Assembly (NCBI RefSeq): GCF_003226565.1
Contig: NZ_QKOE01000014.1
Location: forward strand, 1-64,000
Length of the DNA stretch: 64,000 nt
Reading direction: 5' to 3'
Source: Parazoarcus communis SWub3 = DSM 12120
GTDB lineage: Bacteria; Pseudomonadota; Gammaproteobacteria; Burkholderiales; Rhodocyclaceae
The translations under genes were made by a program, and so were the position numbers. The first letter of the stretch is position 1. Each line of letters starts with the position of its first letter. This document shows positions 50,221 through 58,820 of the stretch, piece by piece. The notes below the pieces were generated by a model. That model saw only the letters and a program-made list of their open reading frames with translations. It did no database searches and was not told where the DNA came from.

Positions 50221-50261
50221 TTGATCAAGCTCAATATGGGGAGTGATGAGATCGATACACT
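50221..50261 (+). promoter_or_regulatory. FNR/ANR-like box and -10 of the peroxidase-GGDEF operon
   Basis: TTGATCAAGCTCAA (50221-50234) matches the FNR/ANR consensus TTGAT-N4-ATCAA in all but one position. TACACT at 50256-50261 is a plausible -10 (4 of 6). The spacing puts the box centre about 41 bases before the predicted transcription start near 50268, the class II activator position. Cytochrome c peroxidase genes are known targets of FNR or ANR in other proteobacteria. Confidence 0.65.
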
Positions 50262-50267
50262 GCCGCA

Positions 50268-51299
50268 GTGAATCGAATTGCCTCTCATCACGCGCTATCC
50301 ATCCTCATCGCACTGCTCGTCGGCGCGGTGTCGCTGTACATCTGGTTTCCCAGCACACCTGGCATGACGCCGACGCCAACGGACACAACACTGGCGAGCG
50401 CCGGCTGGAATCCGGGTCCGATCGTGCCGGTTCCGCAGCCTGCCGTTGCCTCGCCTGCTAAAGCAGCCCTGGGTGAGCGCCTCTTTCACGACCCTGTACT
50501 GTCGTCCGATCGGACCGTCTCATGTGCCACTTGCCATGACCTCGCCAACGGTGGCGATGATGGACACAAGTTCTCATCCGGCGCGGGCGGTGCGCAAGGG
50601 ACGCACAATGCGCCTACGGTATTCAACGCGGCACTGAACTTCCGCCAGTTCTGGGACGGACGGGCCGCGAATCTGACCGCGCAGGTCAGCGGCCCCATCC
50701 ATAATCCGGTGGAGATGAACAGCAGCTGGCAGCAGATCATCGAACGTCTGAGTGCCATCCCCGAATATCGTCTCGCATTTGCGGAAAACTACCCCGAAGG
50801 CATCACCCAGAGCAGCATCACTGACGCCATCGTCACTTTCGAAGCCAGCATGCTGACGCCGGATGCGCCCTTCGACCGGTTCCTGAAAGGCGACGAGGAC
50901 GCAATCGGACCCGATGCGCTGGAAGGCTATCGCCGATTCACGCAGTTTGGCTGCGCAAGCTGCCATCAAGGCGTCAATGTGGGCGGCAATCTCTACCAGC
51001 GCTTCGGCATTCTGGGTGATTACTTCGAGGATCGTGGACATCGTACCCAAGCCGACCTGGGGCGCTTCAACGTCACCGGAAACGAACTCGACAAACAGGT
51101 TTTCAAAGTTCCCGGACTGCGCAATGTTGCCCTGACCGCACCTTACTTCCACGACGGCAGCATCGAGACACTGGACGAAGCGGTCGCAATCATGGGGCGC
51201 TACCAGCTTGGCCGCACGCTCGACACCGAGGACCGGCGCCTGATCGTCGCCTTTCTGAACACACTGACCGGACACTACCGCGGAGCCTCCCTTCAATGA
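50268..51299 (+). CDS. di-haem cytochrome c peroxidase (CcpA/MauG family)
   Basis: Periplasmic enzyme reducing hydrogen peroxide with electrons from cytochrome c. 343 residues: an N-terminal hydrophobic segment (about 9-27) that may stay as an anchor, then two c-type haem motifs, CATCH at 86-90 and CASCH at 229-233, with ALGERLFHDPVLSSD, GTHNAPTVFNAALNF, FWDGRA and FKVPGLRNVALTAPYFHDG. Start is GTG with no ribosome site; the predicted transcript begins at about the same base, so translation may be leaderless. The stop overlaps the next gene as ATGA, an unusual coupling of a peroxidase with a c-di-GMP enzyme. Confidence 0.93.
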   Translation: MNRIASHHALSILIALLVGAVSLYIWFPSTPGMTPTPTDTTLASAGWNPGPIVPVPQPAVASPAKAALGERLFHDPVLSSDRTVSCATCHDLANGGDDGHKFSSGAGGAQGTHNAPTVFNAALNFRQFWDGRAANLTAQVSGPIHNPVEMNSSWQQIIERLSAIPEYRLAFAENYPEGITQSSITDAIVTFEASMLTPDAPFDRFLKGDEDAIGPDALEGYRRFTQFGCASCHQGVNVGGNLYQRFGILGDYFEDRGHRTQADLGRFNVTGNELDKQVFKVPGLRNVALTAPYFHDGSIETLDEAVAIMGRYQLGRTLDTEDRRLIVAFLNTLTGHYRGASLQ

Positions 51300-53956
51300 A
51301 CCGCGCTGTCCATGGCCTGCAGAACGGCATCACCACGCCAACCCCCCTTCCGGCACAAGGCCCCCTTCACTCGCTACGCCTGATTGCGGTCGCCCTGACC
51401 GCAGCCGCCTTGCTCGTCTGGGTGTTCATCCATGCCGATAGTGTCTCGATTGCCGAGCATCAGCGCTACGCCTACGAGCTCCGCAGCATTCGGCAGGTTG
51501 ACAAGGAGGTCGATGCACTGCTTCTGGCCACACGCCTGAACCTGCAGCCCAACTTCGACGCATTGACACTGCAAACCCGGCACCTGTCAGACAACAGCCA
51601 GCAGCTCACCGACATTCCCAAGTTCCTGCCGGCGCCGGAAGCCCACACGCTGCTCAACCTGGCCACCGAACTACAGCGCCTGATCGCCCGCAAGATCGAG
51701 CACATCGAACAGTTCAAAAGCGACACCGCAGTGTTACGCAACTCCAGCAGCTACTTTCCCGCTGCCGTCAGCGAGCTGACACCGCTGCTCGGCACCGACA
51801 CCCCTGCTGCCCGGCAACTGGCCACCCTGCTGGCCGAGGTCATGACCCATGCGGTCAATGGCGGAACCGAGCGCGCGGTGAGCATCCGCACCCTGATCAC
51901 CGAACTTGAACGCAATGCAGCGACGCTACCGCCCAACACCGCAGAACGGCTCCGCAGTGCGCTGGCACACGCATCCTTGCTGACCGGTCGTAAACCGGCA
52001 ATGGAAAGCCTGATTCAGGAAACCCTCGGGCTACCCACCGCCGAGATCGCCGAGCAGTTGGTGGAGCACTACGCAGCCGCATACGAGCAGGCAAACCGGC
52101 ACGCCCATCATTACCGCCTGATCCTGCTTGTCCTTGCACTGGGTCTGGCAGCTTATCTGGTCCTGCTGTTCCTTCGCCTGGGCCGCACCCGGAATGCACT
52201 GATGCAGGCCAATGCTGCGCTGAACGAGCGTATCGAGGTTCAGCGCCGCTCGGAAGAAGAGCTCAAACGATATGCCACCGTCTTCACACGTGCAGCCGAG
52301 GGCATGGTGATCACGGACCAGCGCGGCCAGGTGATCGCCGTCAATCCCGCTTTTGCGGAGATTACGGGCTACACCAATGCCGAGATGGTCGGACGCAGCC
52401 CATCCATTCTGAGTTCGGGGCGCCAGCCGCCCAGCTTCTACCGCGAAATGTGGCGCAAGCTCGACACAGATGGTCAATGGCAAGGCGAGATCTGGAATCG
52501 GCGCAAGAACGGTGAAATCTACCCGGAGTGGCTGTCGATTACCGCGGTCAGGGGGCCTGATGGCAAACCCACGCACTACATCGGTCTGTTCTCGGACATT
52601 ACCGAGCGCAAGCAGTCCGAAGCCCGCATTCACCATCTGTCGTATCACGACGCCCTCACCAACCTGCCCAACCGCATGCTGCTTCAGGATCGTATGCAGC
52701 AAGCCATCCAGCAGGCCAAGCGGGTTGGCTGTCATCTCGCCGTGCTGTTCCTGAATCTGGACCGATTCAAGGCGATCAACGACAGCCTGGGGCACGAGCG
52801 CGGCGATGCGCTGCTGCAACAGGTCGCAGTTCGCTGCCGCGAGGCCTTGCGCGATGTGGATACGCTATCCCGCCCGGGTGCGGACGAGTTCGTCTTCATC
52901 CTTCAGGATCTGCAGAACCCGCAGGACGCCGCCAACGTCGCACGCAAGCTGCTGAACATCATCGAATGCCCCCTTTTGCTGGGTGAACACCAGATCAGCG
53001 TCACCGGCTCCATGGGAATCGCGGTGTATGACGGCGATGGCAGCACGCCAGCCGAACTGCTCCGCAATGCCGAAACTGCAATGCGCCGGGCCAAGCAGGA
53101 GGGCCGCAACGGCTTCCAGTTCTACGCCCAGGACATGAATCGGACCTCACTCGGCGACCTGCTGCTGGAAAACCAGCTGCGCGGCGCCATCGAGCGTGGT
53201 GAGCTGGAACTGCACTACCAACCCAAGGTCTGCGCGCAGAGTGGTCAGCTGGAAAGTGCCGAGGCCTTGCTGCGCTGGCGTCATCCCGAACTCGGGTTGA
53301 TTGCACCGGGCCGCTTCATTCCGGTCGCCGAGGAATCCGGGCTGATCGTCGTCATCGGCGAATGGGTGATTCGCGAAACCTGCCGTCAGCTCGCTGCCTG
53401 GTCGGAGGCAGGCTTGAATCCGGTACCGATCGCGGTCAATCTGTCAGCTCAGCAATTGTGTCAGCCTGAACTCACGACCCAGGTTGCCCAGGCGCTCGCG
53501 AAAAGCGGAGTCTCCGCCAATCTGCTCGAGTTTGAGTTGACCGAAACCATGCTGATGCGGGACATCGACCGCAGCCTGAGCACGCTTGGTCACCTGAGGG
53601 AAATGGGTGTCAGCCTGGCCATAGACGATTTCGGCACCGGCTACTCCTCACTCTCCTACCTGCAGCAGTTCCAGGTCCAGGTACTCAAGATCGACCGGAG
53701 TTTCGTCAACGACATTCGCGTCAGGGGTGCTGACGGCAAGATCGCGGCCGCCATCATTGCACTGGCGCACAGCCTTGGCATCAAGGTCGTGGCAGAGGGC
53801 GTCGAGACGGAGGCACAACATCGCTTCCTGACCCGACATGGCTGCGACCTGCTGCAAGGCTATCTGTTCAGCCGGCCACAACCCGCAGCGTCGTTCGCCC
53901 AGCAACTCGCGACCCAGCACTCAGGTGCCCGCTTGCTATCGACGTCCATCCCCTGA
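51296..53956 (+). CDS. membrane PAS-GGDEF-EAL protein with degenerate GADEF motif, coupled to the peroxidase
   Basis: 886 residues. Membrane segment about 28-49, a periplasmic helical region of about 220 residues, membrane segment about 268-290, PAS domain about 324-440, GGDEF-type domain and EAL domain. The cyclase signature is PGADEF (528-532 for GADEF) instead of LGGDEF, although the I-site RDVD is kept; the second glycine is part of the catalytic turn, so cyclase activity is doubtful. The EAL half is complete (EAL at 656-658, NLS, FELTET, IDDFGTG, LKIDRSF, AEGVE, LQG). I infer a phosphodiesterase with a regulatory GTP-sensing GGDEF domain. ATGA overlap with the peroxidase gene shows co-expression and hints that peroxide or redox state is the periplasmic input. 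Confidence 0.92.
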   Translation: MNRAVHGLQNGITTPTPLPAQGPLHSLRLIAVALTAAALLVWVFIHADSVSIAEHQRYAYELRSIRQVDKEVDALLLATRLNLQPNFDALTLQTRHLSDNSQQLTDIPKFLPAPEAHTLLNLATELQRLIARKIEHIEQFKSDTAVLRNSSSYFPAAVSELTPLLGTDTPAARQLATLLAEVMTHAVNGGTERAVSIRTLITELERNAATLPPNTAERLRSALAHASLLTGRKPAMESLIQETLGLPTAEIAEQLVEHYAAAYEQANRHAHHYRLILLVLALGLAAYLVLLFLRLGRTRNALMQANAALNERIEVQRRSEEELKRYATVFTRAAEGMVITDQRGQVIAVNPAFAEITGYTNAEMVGRSPSILSSGRQPPSFYREMWRKLDTDGQWQGEIWNRRKNGEIYPEWLSITAVRGPDGKPTHYIGLFSDITERKQSEARIHHLSYHDALTNLPNRMLLQDRMQQAIQQAKRVGCHLAVLFLNLDRFKAINDSLGHERGDALLQQVAVRCREALRDVDTLSRPGADEFVFILQDLQNPQDAANVARKLLNIIECPLLLGEHQISVTGSMGIAVYDGDGSTPAELLRNAETAMRRAKQEGRNGFQFYAQDMNRTSLGDLLLENQLRGAIERGELELHYQPKVCAQSGQLESAEALLRWRHPELGLIAPGRFIPVAEESGLIVVIGEWVIRETCRQLAAWSEAGLNPVPIAVNLSAQQLCQPELTTQVAQALAKSGVSANLLEFELTETMLMRDIDRSLSTLGHLREMGVSLAIDDFGTGYSSLSYLQQFQVQVLKIDRSFVNDIRVRGADGKIAAAIIALAHSLGIKVVAEGVETEAQHRFLTRHGCDLLQGYLFSRPQPAASFAQQLATQHSGARLLSTSIP

Positions 53957-53991
53957 CGCGCCAACGATCCAGCGCTTTCGCCTCAGCCCCT

Positions 53992-54039
53992 TCGCCATGG
54001 CACGCCCAGCAGGCGGTCGGGCTTGAGTGACCATGGCGA
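53992..54039. repeat. inverted repeat after the GGDEF-EAL gene
   Basis: TCGCCATGG and CCATGGCGA pair exactly, and GCCC/GGGC pairs inside the 30-base loop. Lies 36 bases beyond the stop codon. Without a T-run it is a doubtful terminator. The rest of the 286-base gap up to the glutathione peroxidase gene shows no gene. Confidence 0.4.
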
Positions 54040-54242
54040 GCCAGGCGGGAGCACGAAGACAGATTCGGCCGTTCTTGAAGCGCGCAGTCATTCCATGCAA
54101 GATAAAATTGGGCAGACATGGCGTATTTCTCCCACTGACGCAGTCGATCAGCATCAAGTCCGGCAACCTTCCAGGCCCATCATGCATTGACCGGCCGACC
54201 GCCACAGGCGACACTCAACCCCCTCCACCTCAAGGTCAAGCC

Positions 54243-54725
54243 ATGACTCGAGTGCCCTACGACATCCCCGTCCGCACGCTCAGCGGACAGGACACCACGC
54301 TGGCAGAACACGCCGGCAAGGTCATGCTCATCGTCAACACCGCAAGCCAGTGCGGCTTTACCCCTCAGTACGCCGGGCTTGAAGCGCTGTACCGCGAGTA
54401 TGGTCCTCTCGGTCTGGTTGTACTCGGTTTCCCGTGCAACCAGTTCGGTGCTCAGGAACCTGGCGACAGTGAGCAGATCGCGAGCTTCTGCGAGACCCGC
54501 TTTCAGGTCAGCTTCCCGATGTTCGAGCGAATCGACGTCAACGGCGAACACGCCCACCCCTTGTACCTTTGGCTCAAGCAACAGGCCAGCGGCCTGCTGG
54601 GTACCGAAGCCATCAAGTGGAATTTCACCAAATTTCTCGTCTCCCGCGACGCCAGCTCGGTCGAACGCTATGCGCCGACCACGACGCCTGCAAGTCTGCG
54701 CAAGGATATCGAGGCCTTGTTGTGA
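54243..54725 (+). CDS. glutathione peroxidase-family thiol peroxidase
   Basis: 160 residues, thioredoxin fold. The peroxidatic cysteine is C37 in NTASQCGFTPQY (a cysteine, not selenocysteine), with the partner residues in GFPCNQFGAQEPG and WNFTKFLV. The cysteine in FPCNQF is in the position of the resolving-type cysteine found in many thioredoxin-dependent members, so the true reductant may be thioredoxin. No signal peptide. ATG chosen because it begins the domain; the frame is open upstream without resemblance. Closely follows the peroxidase/c-di-GMP operon, adding to an oxidative-stress neighbourhood. Confidence 0.93.
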   Translation: MTRVPYDIPVRTLSGQDTTLAEHAGKVMLIVNTASQCGFTPQYAGLEALYREYGPLGLVVLGFPCNQFGAQEPGDSEQIASFCETRFQVSFPMFERIDVNGEHAHPLYLWLKQQASGLLGTEAIKWNFTKFLVSRDASSVERYAPTTTPASLRKDIEALL

Positions 54726-54791
54726 CCAACCTCCCGGCATGATCCATAGCAGCCTGGCGCAACAGCATCCATCGACCGGCTTGTTTCCCGC

Positions 54792-56051
54792 ATGAAGATC
54801 CTGCGTTTTCTGGCGTGGCTCGCGCTCGCGCTAGCCGGATTGAGCTTCGCACTTGCCTTGACCGCCCTCGCCTTGCTGGCCAGTGCCCTGGAAGCCAGCC
54901 CGACCGTCGAGCGTGAGCCCAGCCTGTCGCCTCGGTCCATTACCCAGGCCCGGCAGATCCTCGTTCAGAACGATCCGCGCCGATTGCAGGCCGGCGATCT
55001 GCGCGCTGCAATCCTGCCTGTCCGCCTTGCCGACGATGCAGCCAACCATCTGGCCTCGCGGGTTCGCGACGCCCGGGCGCGGGTCGAGACCCTCGATGAT
55101 CTGGTCCGCGTTCACGCCAGCCTGCGCCTGCCAGGGGTACCCCAGCGCCCGTTCGTCAATATTCGGGCGGATATCCGCACCACAGGCGGTCTGCCTGAAC
55201 TGCAGGGGTTTCGCATCGGACGGCTCGAACTGCCCCCCGCACTGGTGCTGACTGCGACCCGTCTGGCGATCCAGACGAGCGGTGTCAGCGAAGAAGCCGA
55301 GCTGCTACGACGTTCAATCGTCGCGGTCAGCGTCGCGCCAGGAGGGCGCAACCTGCAGATTGCTTACGTCTGGGACCCGGCGATGTTAGAGCGCCTGCGC
55401 ACGCGCGCAGTCGCAGAAGTCGATCCCGAACAGCTGCGCAGCGTCAATGACGCCCTCTCGGCCATGCTCAGTCACCGCGCCGCAAACGTGCCCATTCGTC
55501 TGACCGAGATCCTGCCCGCCCTCAGGGCTGGTGACGAAAGTGATGGCTTCGCTCGCCAACGTTCCGTACTACTGGTCCTTGCCGCCTATCTCGGCGGCAA
55601 GGATCTGAGCAAACTCATTCCAGAGCTGGGCGGCTGGAAACGGCCGGTGCCTCGCGAACTGATCCTGCACGATCGCAACGACATTGCCCAGCACTTCATC
55701 ATCTCTGCGGCGCTGGCTGCCTGGGCGGGAGAACCGCTGGCAGAGGCCATCGGGGTCTGGAAGGAGCTTGAGGATGCTCGCGCCGGCAGCGGTTTTTCCT
55801 TTGCCGACCTTGCCGCTGACCGCGCTGGAACCCGTTTCGGCCAGCTCGTGCGCGAACGTGATCCCCGCATCGAGATCCTGCTGGCCGGCGCGGTCGTGGA
55901 TGGCGACCTGCTCCCTTCTCTCGCAGGCCTGCCGGAATACATCCCGGCGGCGGAATTCCGTCGCCGCTACGGCTCGACCGACAGCCCCGCCTATCGGGCA
56001 TTGATCGACGACATCGACCGGCGGATCACTGCCCTCGCACTTTATCGCTGA
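54792..56051 (+). CDS. uncharacterised exported or membrane-anchored protein
   Basis: 419 residues; no family I can name with certainty. N-terminal hydrophobic segment (about 6-32, alanine and leucine rich) acts as signal anchor. Residues 50-230 look like a mixed alpha/beta domain. The C-terminal part has an ordered set of polar motifs: LILHDRNDIAQHFIISAALA (about 292), WKELEDARAGSGFSFADLA and DRAGTRFG (about 322-352). The repeated His/Asp/Glu placement resembles small lipoproteins of the YfiM type (DUF2279) and suggests a metal- or lipid-binding site. It stands between glutathione peroxidase and ettA, 66 and 56 bases away. Confidence 0.75.
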   Translation: MKILRFLAWLALALAGLSFALALTALALLASALEASPTVEREPSLSPRSITQARQILVQNDPRRLQAGDLRAAILPVRLADDAANHLASRVRDARARVETLDDLVRVHASLRLPGVPQRPFVNIRADIRTTGGLPELQGFRIGRLELPPALVLTATRLAIQTSGVSEEAELLRRSIVAVSVAPGGRNLQIAYVWDPAMLERLRTRAVAEVDPEQLRSVNDALSAMLSHRAANVPIRLTEILPALRAGDESDGFARQRSVLLVLAAYLGGKDLSKLIPELGGWKRPVPRELILHDRNDIAQHFIISAALAAWAGEPLAEAIGVWKELEDARAGSGFSFADLAADRAGTRFGQLVRERDPRIEILLAGAVVDGDLLPSLAGLPEYIPAAEFRRRYGSTDSPAYRALIDDIDRRITALALYR

Positions 56052-56107
56052 ATTGCCCCAGCTGCGGTAGACTCCACGGCTTCACGTTTCAACCCAAGCG
56101 GATTCCC

Positions 56108-57772
56108 ATGGCCCAGTATGTAATGTCGATGCTTCGCGTGTCCAAGATCGTTCCGCCCAAGCGGCAGATCATCAAGGACATCTCGCTCTCCTTCTTCCCC
56201 GGCGCCAAGATCGGCCTGCTCGGTCTGAACGGCTCAGGCAAATCCACCGTGCTGCGCATCATGGCCGGCGTGGACAAGGAGTACGACGGCGAAGTCCAGC
56301 ACCTGGCTGGGCAGCGCATCGGCTACCTGCCGCAGGAACCCGAGCTCGACCCCACCAAGACGGTCAAGGAAGAAGTCGAAGCCGGGCTGGGCGAGATCGT
56401 CGAAGCACGCCAGAAACTCGAGGAAATCTACGCCGCCTACGCGGAGCCCGACGCCGATTTCGACAAGCTCGCCGAAGAACAGGCCCGTTACGAAAACATC
56501 CTGTCGTCGGCCGGTGCCGACGTCGAAACCCAGATGGAGATCGCCGCCGACGCCCTGCGACTGCCGCCCTGGGAAGCCGTCATCGGCAACCTGTCCGGTG
56601 GCGAGAAACGCCGCGTCGCGCTGTGCAAGCTGCTGTTGTCCAAGCCGGACATGCTGCTGCTGGACGAACCCACCAACCACCTCGACGCCGAATCGGTCGA
56701 CTGGCTGGAGCAGTTCCTGACCCGCTTCCCCGGCACCGTGGTGGCCGTCACCCACGACCGCTACTTCCTGGACAACGCGGCCGAATGGATTCTTGAACTG
56801 GACCGCGGACACGGCATCCCCTGGAAGGGCAACTACTCCAGCTGGCTGGAGCAGAAGGGCGACCGCCTGGCGCAGGAAGCCAAGCAGGAAGCCGCCCACA
56901 TGAAGGCCATGAAGACCGAGCTGGAATGGGCACGCTCCAACCCCAAGGCCCGTCAGGCCAAGTCCAAGGCCCGCCTGGCGCGATACGAGGAAATGGCCAG
57001 TGTCGAATACCAGCGCCGCAACGAAACCCAGGAGATCTTCATTCCGCCGGGTGAGCGCCTCGGTGACAAGGTGATCGAGTTCGTCGATGTCACCAAGGCC
57101 TTCGGCGACAAACTGCTGATGGACAAGGTCAGCTTCAACATTCCGGCTGGCGCCATCGTCGGCGTCATTGGCCCCAACGGGGCCGGTAAATCCACCCTGT
57201 TCAAGATGATCCAGGGCCTGGACAAGCCCGACAGTGGTGAAGTGATCATCGGCTCAACGGTCAAGATTGCCGCGGTCGATCAGTCACGCGAAGGCCTGGC
57301 CAACGACAAGACCGTGTTCGAAGCCATCTCCGAAGGTGCCGACATCCTGACCGTTGGCCGCTTCGAGATGCCCAGCCGGGCCTATATCGGCCGCTTCAAC
57401 TTCAAGGGCGGCGACCAGCAGAAGATTGTCGGCAACCTGTCGGGTGGCGAGCGCGGCCGGCTGCACCTGGCCAAGACGCTGATCGCCGGTGGCAACGTCC
57501 TGCTGCTGGACGAACCCTCCAACGACCTCGACGTGGAAACCCTGCGCGCGCTCGAAGATGCGCTGCTGGAGTTCGCCGGCTGCGCGATGATCATCTCGCA
57601 CGATCGCTGGTTCCTCGACCGTATCTGTACCCACATCCTGGCAGCCGAGGGCGATTCGCAATGGACCTTCTTCGCCGGCAACTACCAGGAATACGAAGAG
57701 GACAAGAAGAAGCGGCTGGGCGAGGAAGGAGCCAAGCCCAAGCGTATCCGCTACAAGCCGATCGCACGCTGA
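56108..57772 (+). CDS. ettA: energy-dependent translational throttle protein EttA (ABC-F ATPase)
   Basis: Binds the ribosomal E site and gates the first elongation step according to ATP/ADP ratio. 554 residues, two ABC domains on one chain and no membrane part. Walker A motifs LLGLNGSGKST and VIGPNGAGKST, signatures LSGGEKRR and LSGGERGR, Walker B LLLDEPTNHLD and LLLDEPSNDLD, with the arm insertion in the first domain and the charged P-site linker between (KAMKTELEWARSNPKARQAK). Length and N-terminal MAQYVMSMLRVSKIVPPK separate EttA from other ABC-F proteins. Confidence 0.96.
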   Translation: MAQYVMSMLRVSKIVPPKRQIIKDISLSFFPGAKIGLLGLNGSGKSTVLRIMAGVDKEYDGEVQHLAGQRIGYLPQEPELDPTKTVKEEVEAGLGEIVEARQKLEEIYAAYAEPDADFDKLAEEQARYENILSSAGADVETQMEIAADALRLPPWEAVIGNLSGGEKRRVALCKLLLSKPDMLLLDEPTNHLDAESVDWLEQFLTRFPGTVVAVTHDRYFLDNAAEWILELDRGHGIPWKGNYSSWLEQKGDRLAQEAKQEAAHMKAMKTELEWARSNPKARQAKSKARLARYEEMASVEYQRRNETQEIFIPPGERLGDKVIEFVDVTKAFGDKLLMDKVSFNIPAGAIVGVIGPNGAGKSTLFKMIQGLDKPDSGEVIIGSTVKIAAVDQSREGLANDKTVFEAISEGADILTVGRFEMPSRAYIGRFNFKGGDQQKIVGNLSGGERGRLHLAKTLIAGGNVLLLDEPSNDLDVETLRALEDALLEFAGCAMIISHDRWFLDRICTHILAAEGDSQWTFFAGNYQEYEEDKKKRLGEEGAKPKRIRYKPIAR

Positions 57773-57789
57773 CCGCCGGCCCCCGCGAC

Positions 57790-58527
57790 ATGAGTGCCGC
57801 CCAGTCCGAAGCCCTCGCCCCCGGTCCGTCCGTCGAATCCGTACCCTCGTACTTGAGCGAGACTTACAGCTGGGCCTATCTCAACCCGCGAAACCTGCGC
57901 TGGCTGGACAACAGCTTGGTGGTGTCGAGCATCCTGTGGGGCAACGCCGGGCGGCTGATGCGTGCTGCGGCGGCGGAGTTCGAGCCGGGACAGCGCATCC
58001 TGCAGGCCGCCTGTGTGTATGGTCGTTTTTCCGAGATGCTGGCCCACCAGGTCGGCAACACGGGGCAACTCGAGATTGTCGATGTGGCCCCCATCCAGAT
58101 CGCCAACGTCCGCCGCAAGCTGTCGGCCTACCCGCAGGTTCGCAGCCGGCGGGGCGATCTGACCCTACCGCTGGGCAAGCGCTACCAGGGAGTTTGCTGC
58201 TTCTTCCTGCTGCACGAAGTTCCGGCCGAGCAACGCAGCCGTATTGTTGACAACCTGTTGTCGGCGGTTGGGCCGGGCGGCAAGGCCGTCTTCGTGGACT
58301 ATCACCGACCCAGCCGGCTCAACCCACTGGCACCGTTGATGTCCCTGGTGTTCCGCCTGCTCGAACCCTACGCCACCTCGCTGCTCGATACGCCAATCGA
58401 TAGCCTTTCCCCCCAGGCGACCGATTTCGACTGGCATCGCCGCACCCTGTTCGGCGGCCTGTACCAGCACGTCGTTGCCACCCGACGCAGCCTCACCGAA
58501 TTCCCACCTTCACGCCGACAGCCATGA
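57790..58527 (+). CDS. rquA: RquA-like rhodoquinone biosynthesis protein
   Basis: 245 residues of the class I methyltransferase fold with the unusual features of RquA: N-terminal VPSYLSETYSWAYLNP, ILWGNAGRLM, motif I altered to LQAACVYGRFSE (no GxGxG), IVDVAPIQIANVRRKL, CCFFLLHEVPAEQRS, AVFVDYHRPSRLNP and the terminal GGLYQHVVATRR. RquA is reported to convert ubiquinone to rhodoquinone with S-adenosylmethionine as amino donor, giving a low-potential quinone for anaerobic fumarate reduction. The match is recalled from memory but covers the whole protein. Begins 17 bases after ettA and overlaps the next small gene as ATGA. A divergent paralogue with another substrate cannot be excluded. Confidence 0.82.
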   Translation: MSAAQSEALAPGPSVESVPSYLSETYSWAYLNPRNLRWLDNSLVVSSILWGNAGRLMRAAAAEFEPGQRILQAACVYGRFSEMLAHQVGNTGQLEIVDVAPIQIANVRRKLSAYPQVRSRRGDLTLPLGKRYQGVCCFFLLHEVPAEQRSRIVDNLLSAVGPGGKAVFVDYHRPSRLNPLAPLMSLVFRLLEPYATSLLDTPIDSLSPQATDFDWHRRTLFGGLYQHVVATRRSLTEFPPSRRQP

Positions 58528-58748
58528 CCTACGAAGAGCATCTGGACGAAGTCACCACCCTGATCTACGAACGCTACGACCAAAGCGAGAAAGACGCCGT
58601 CGACATGGTCATGCGTGCCCAGGCGGACGATTTCTTTTCCGCCCACGACGACGACCCCAGCCTATGCACCCAGGCACGCGCGGAAGAAGACGCACGCTCG
58701 GTGTTCAAGAAGTACGGCCCGAAGACCGTAAAGAAGGCCGGCCGCTAA
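58524..58748 (+). CDS. small acidic conserved protein coupled to rquA
   Basis: 74 residues, helical, strongly acidic in the middle (QADDFFSAHDDDPSLC) with a basic end (KKYGPKTVKKAGR). No domain known to me. The ATGA overlap with rquA and good codon use support a real gene. Its place suggests a helper of RquA or a metal/iron-sulfur accessory, but that is only context. One cysteine in SLCTQAR and the His-Asp cluster are the residues to look at. Confidence 0.7.
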   Translation: MTYEEHLDEVTTLIYERYDQSEKDAVDMVMRAQADDFFSAHDDDPSLCTQARAEEDARSVFKKYGPKTVKKAGR

Positions 58749-58788
58749 GCGGGATCCGGGCCAGACCCAAGGGGCACGGGCCCCGCAA

Positions 58789-58807
58789 GGCACGGCACGG
58801 CACGGCA
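58789..58807. repeat. short tandem repeat of GGCAC
   Basis: Nearly four head-to-tail copies of the five-base unit GGCAC. It lies between convergent genes, after a small GGGGC/GCCCC hairpin, and could vary in copy number without harming a gene. Confidence 0.5.
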
Positions 58808-58820
58808 AGCTCATGATCGC

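Noticed and set aside
54070-54110. Possible promoter (TTGAAG with GATAAA) before the glutathione peroxidase gene
   Set aside because: The spacing of the two hexamers is about 20 bases and both are poor matches.
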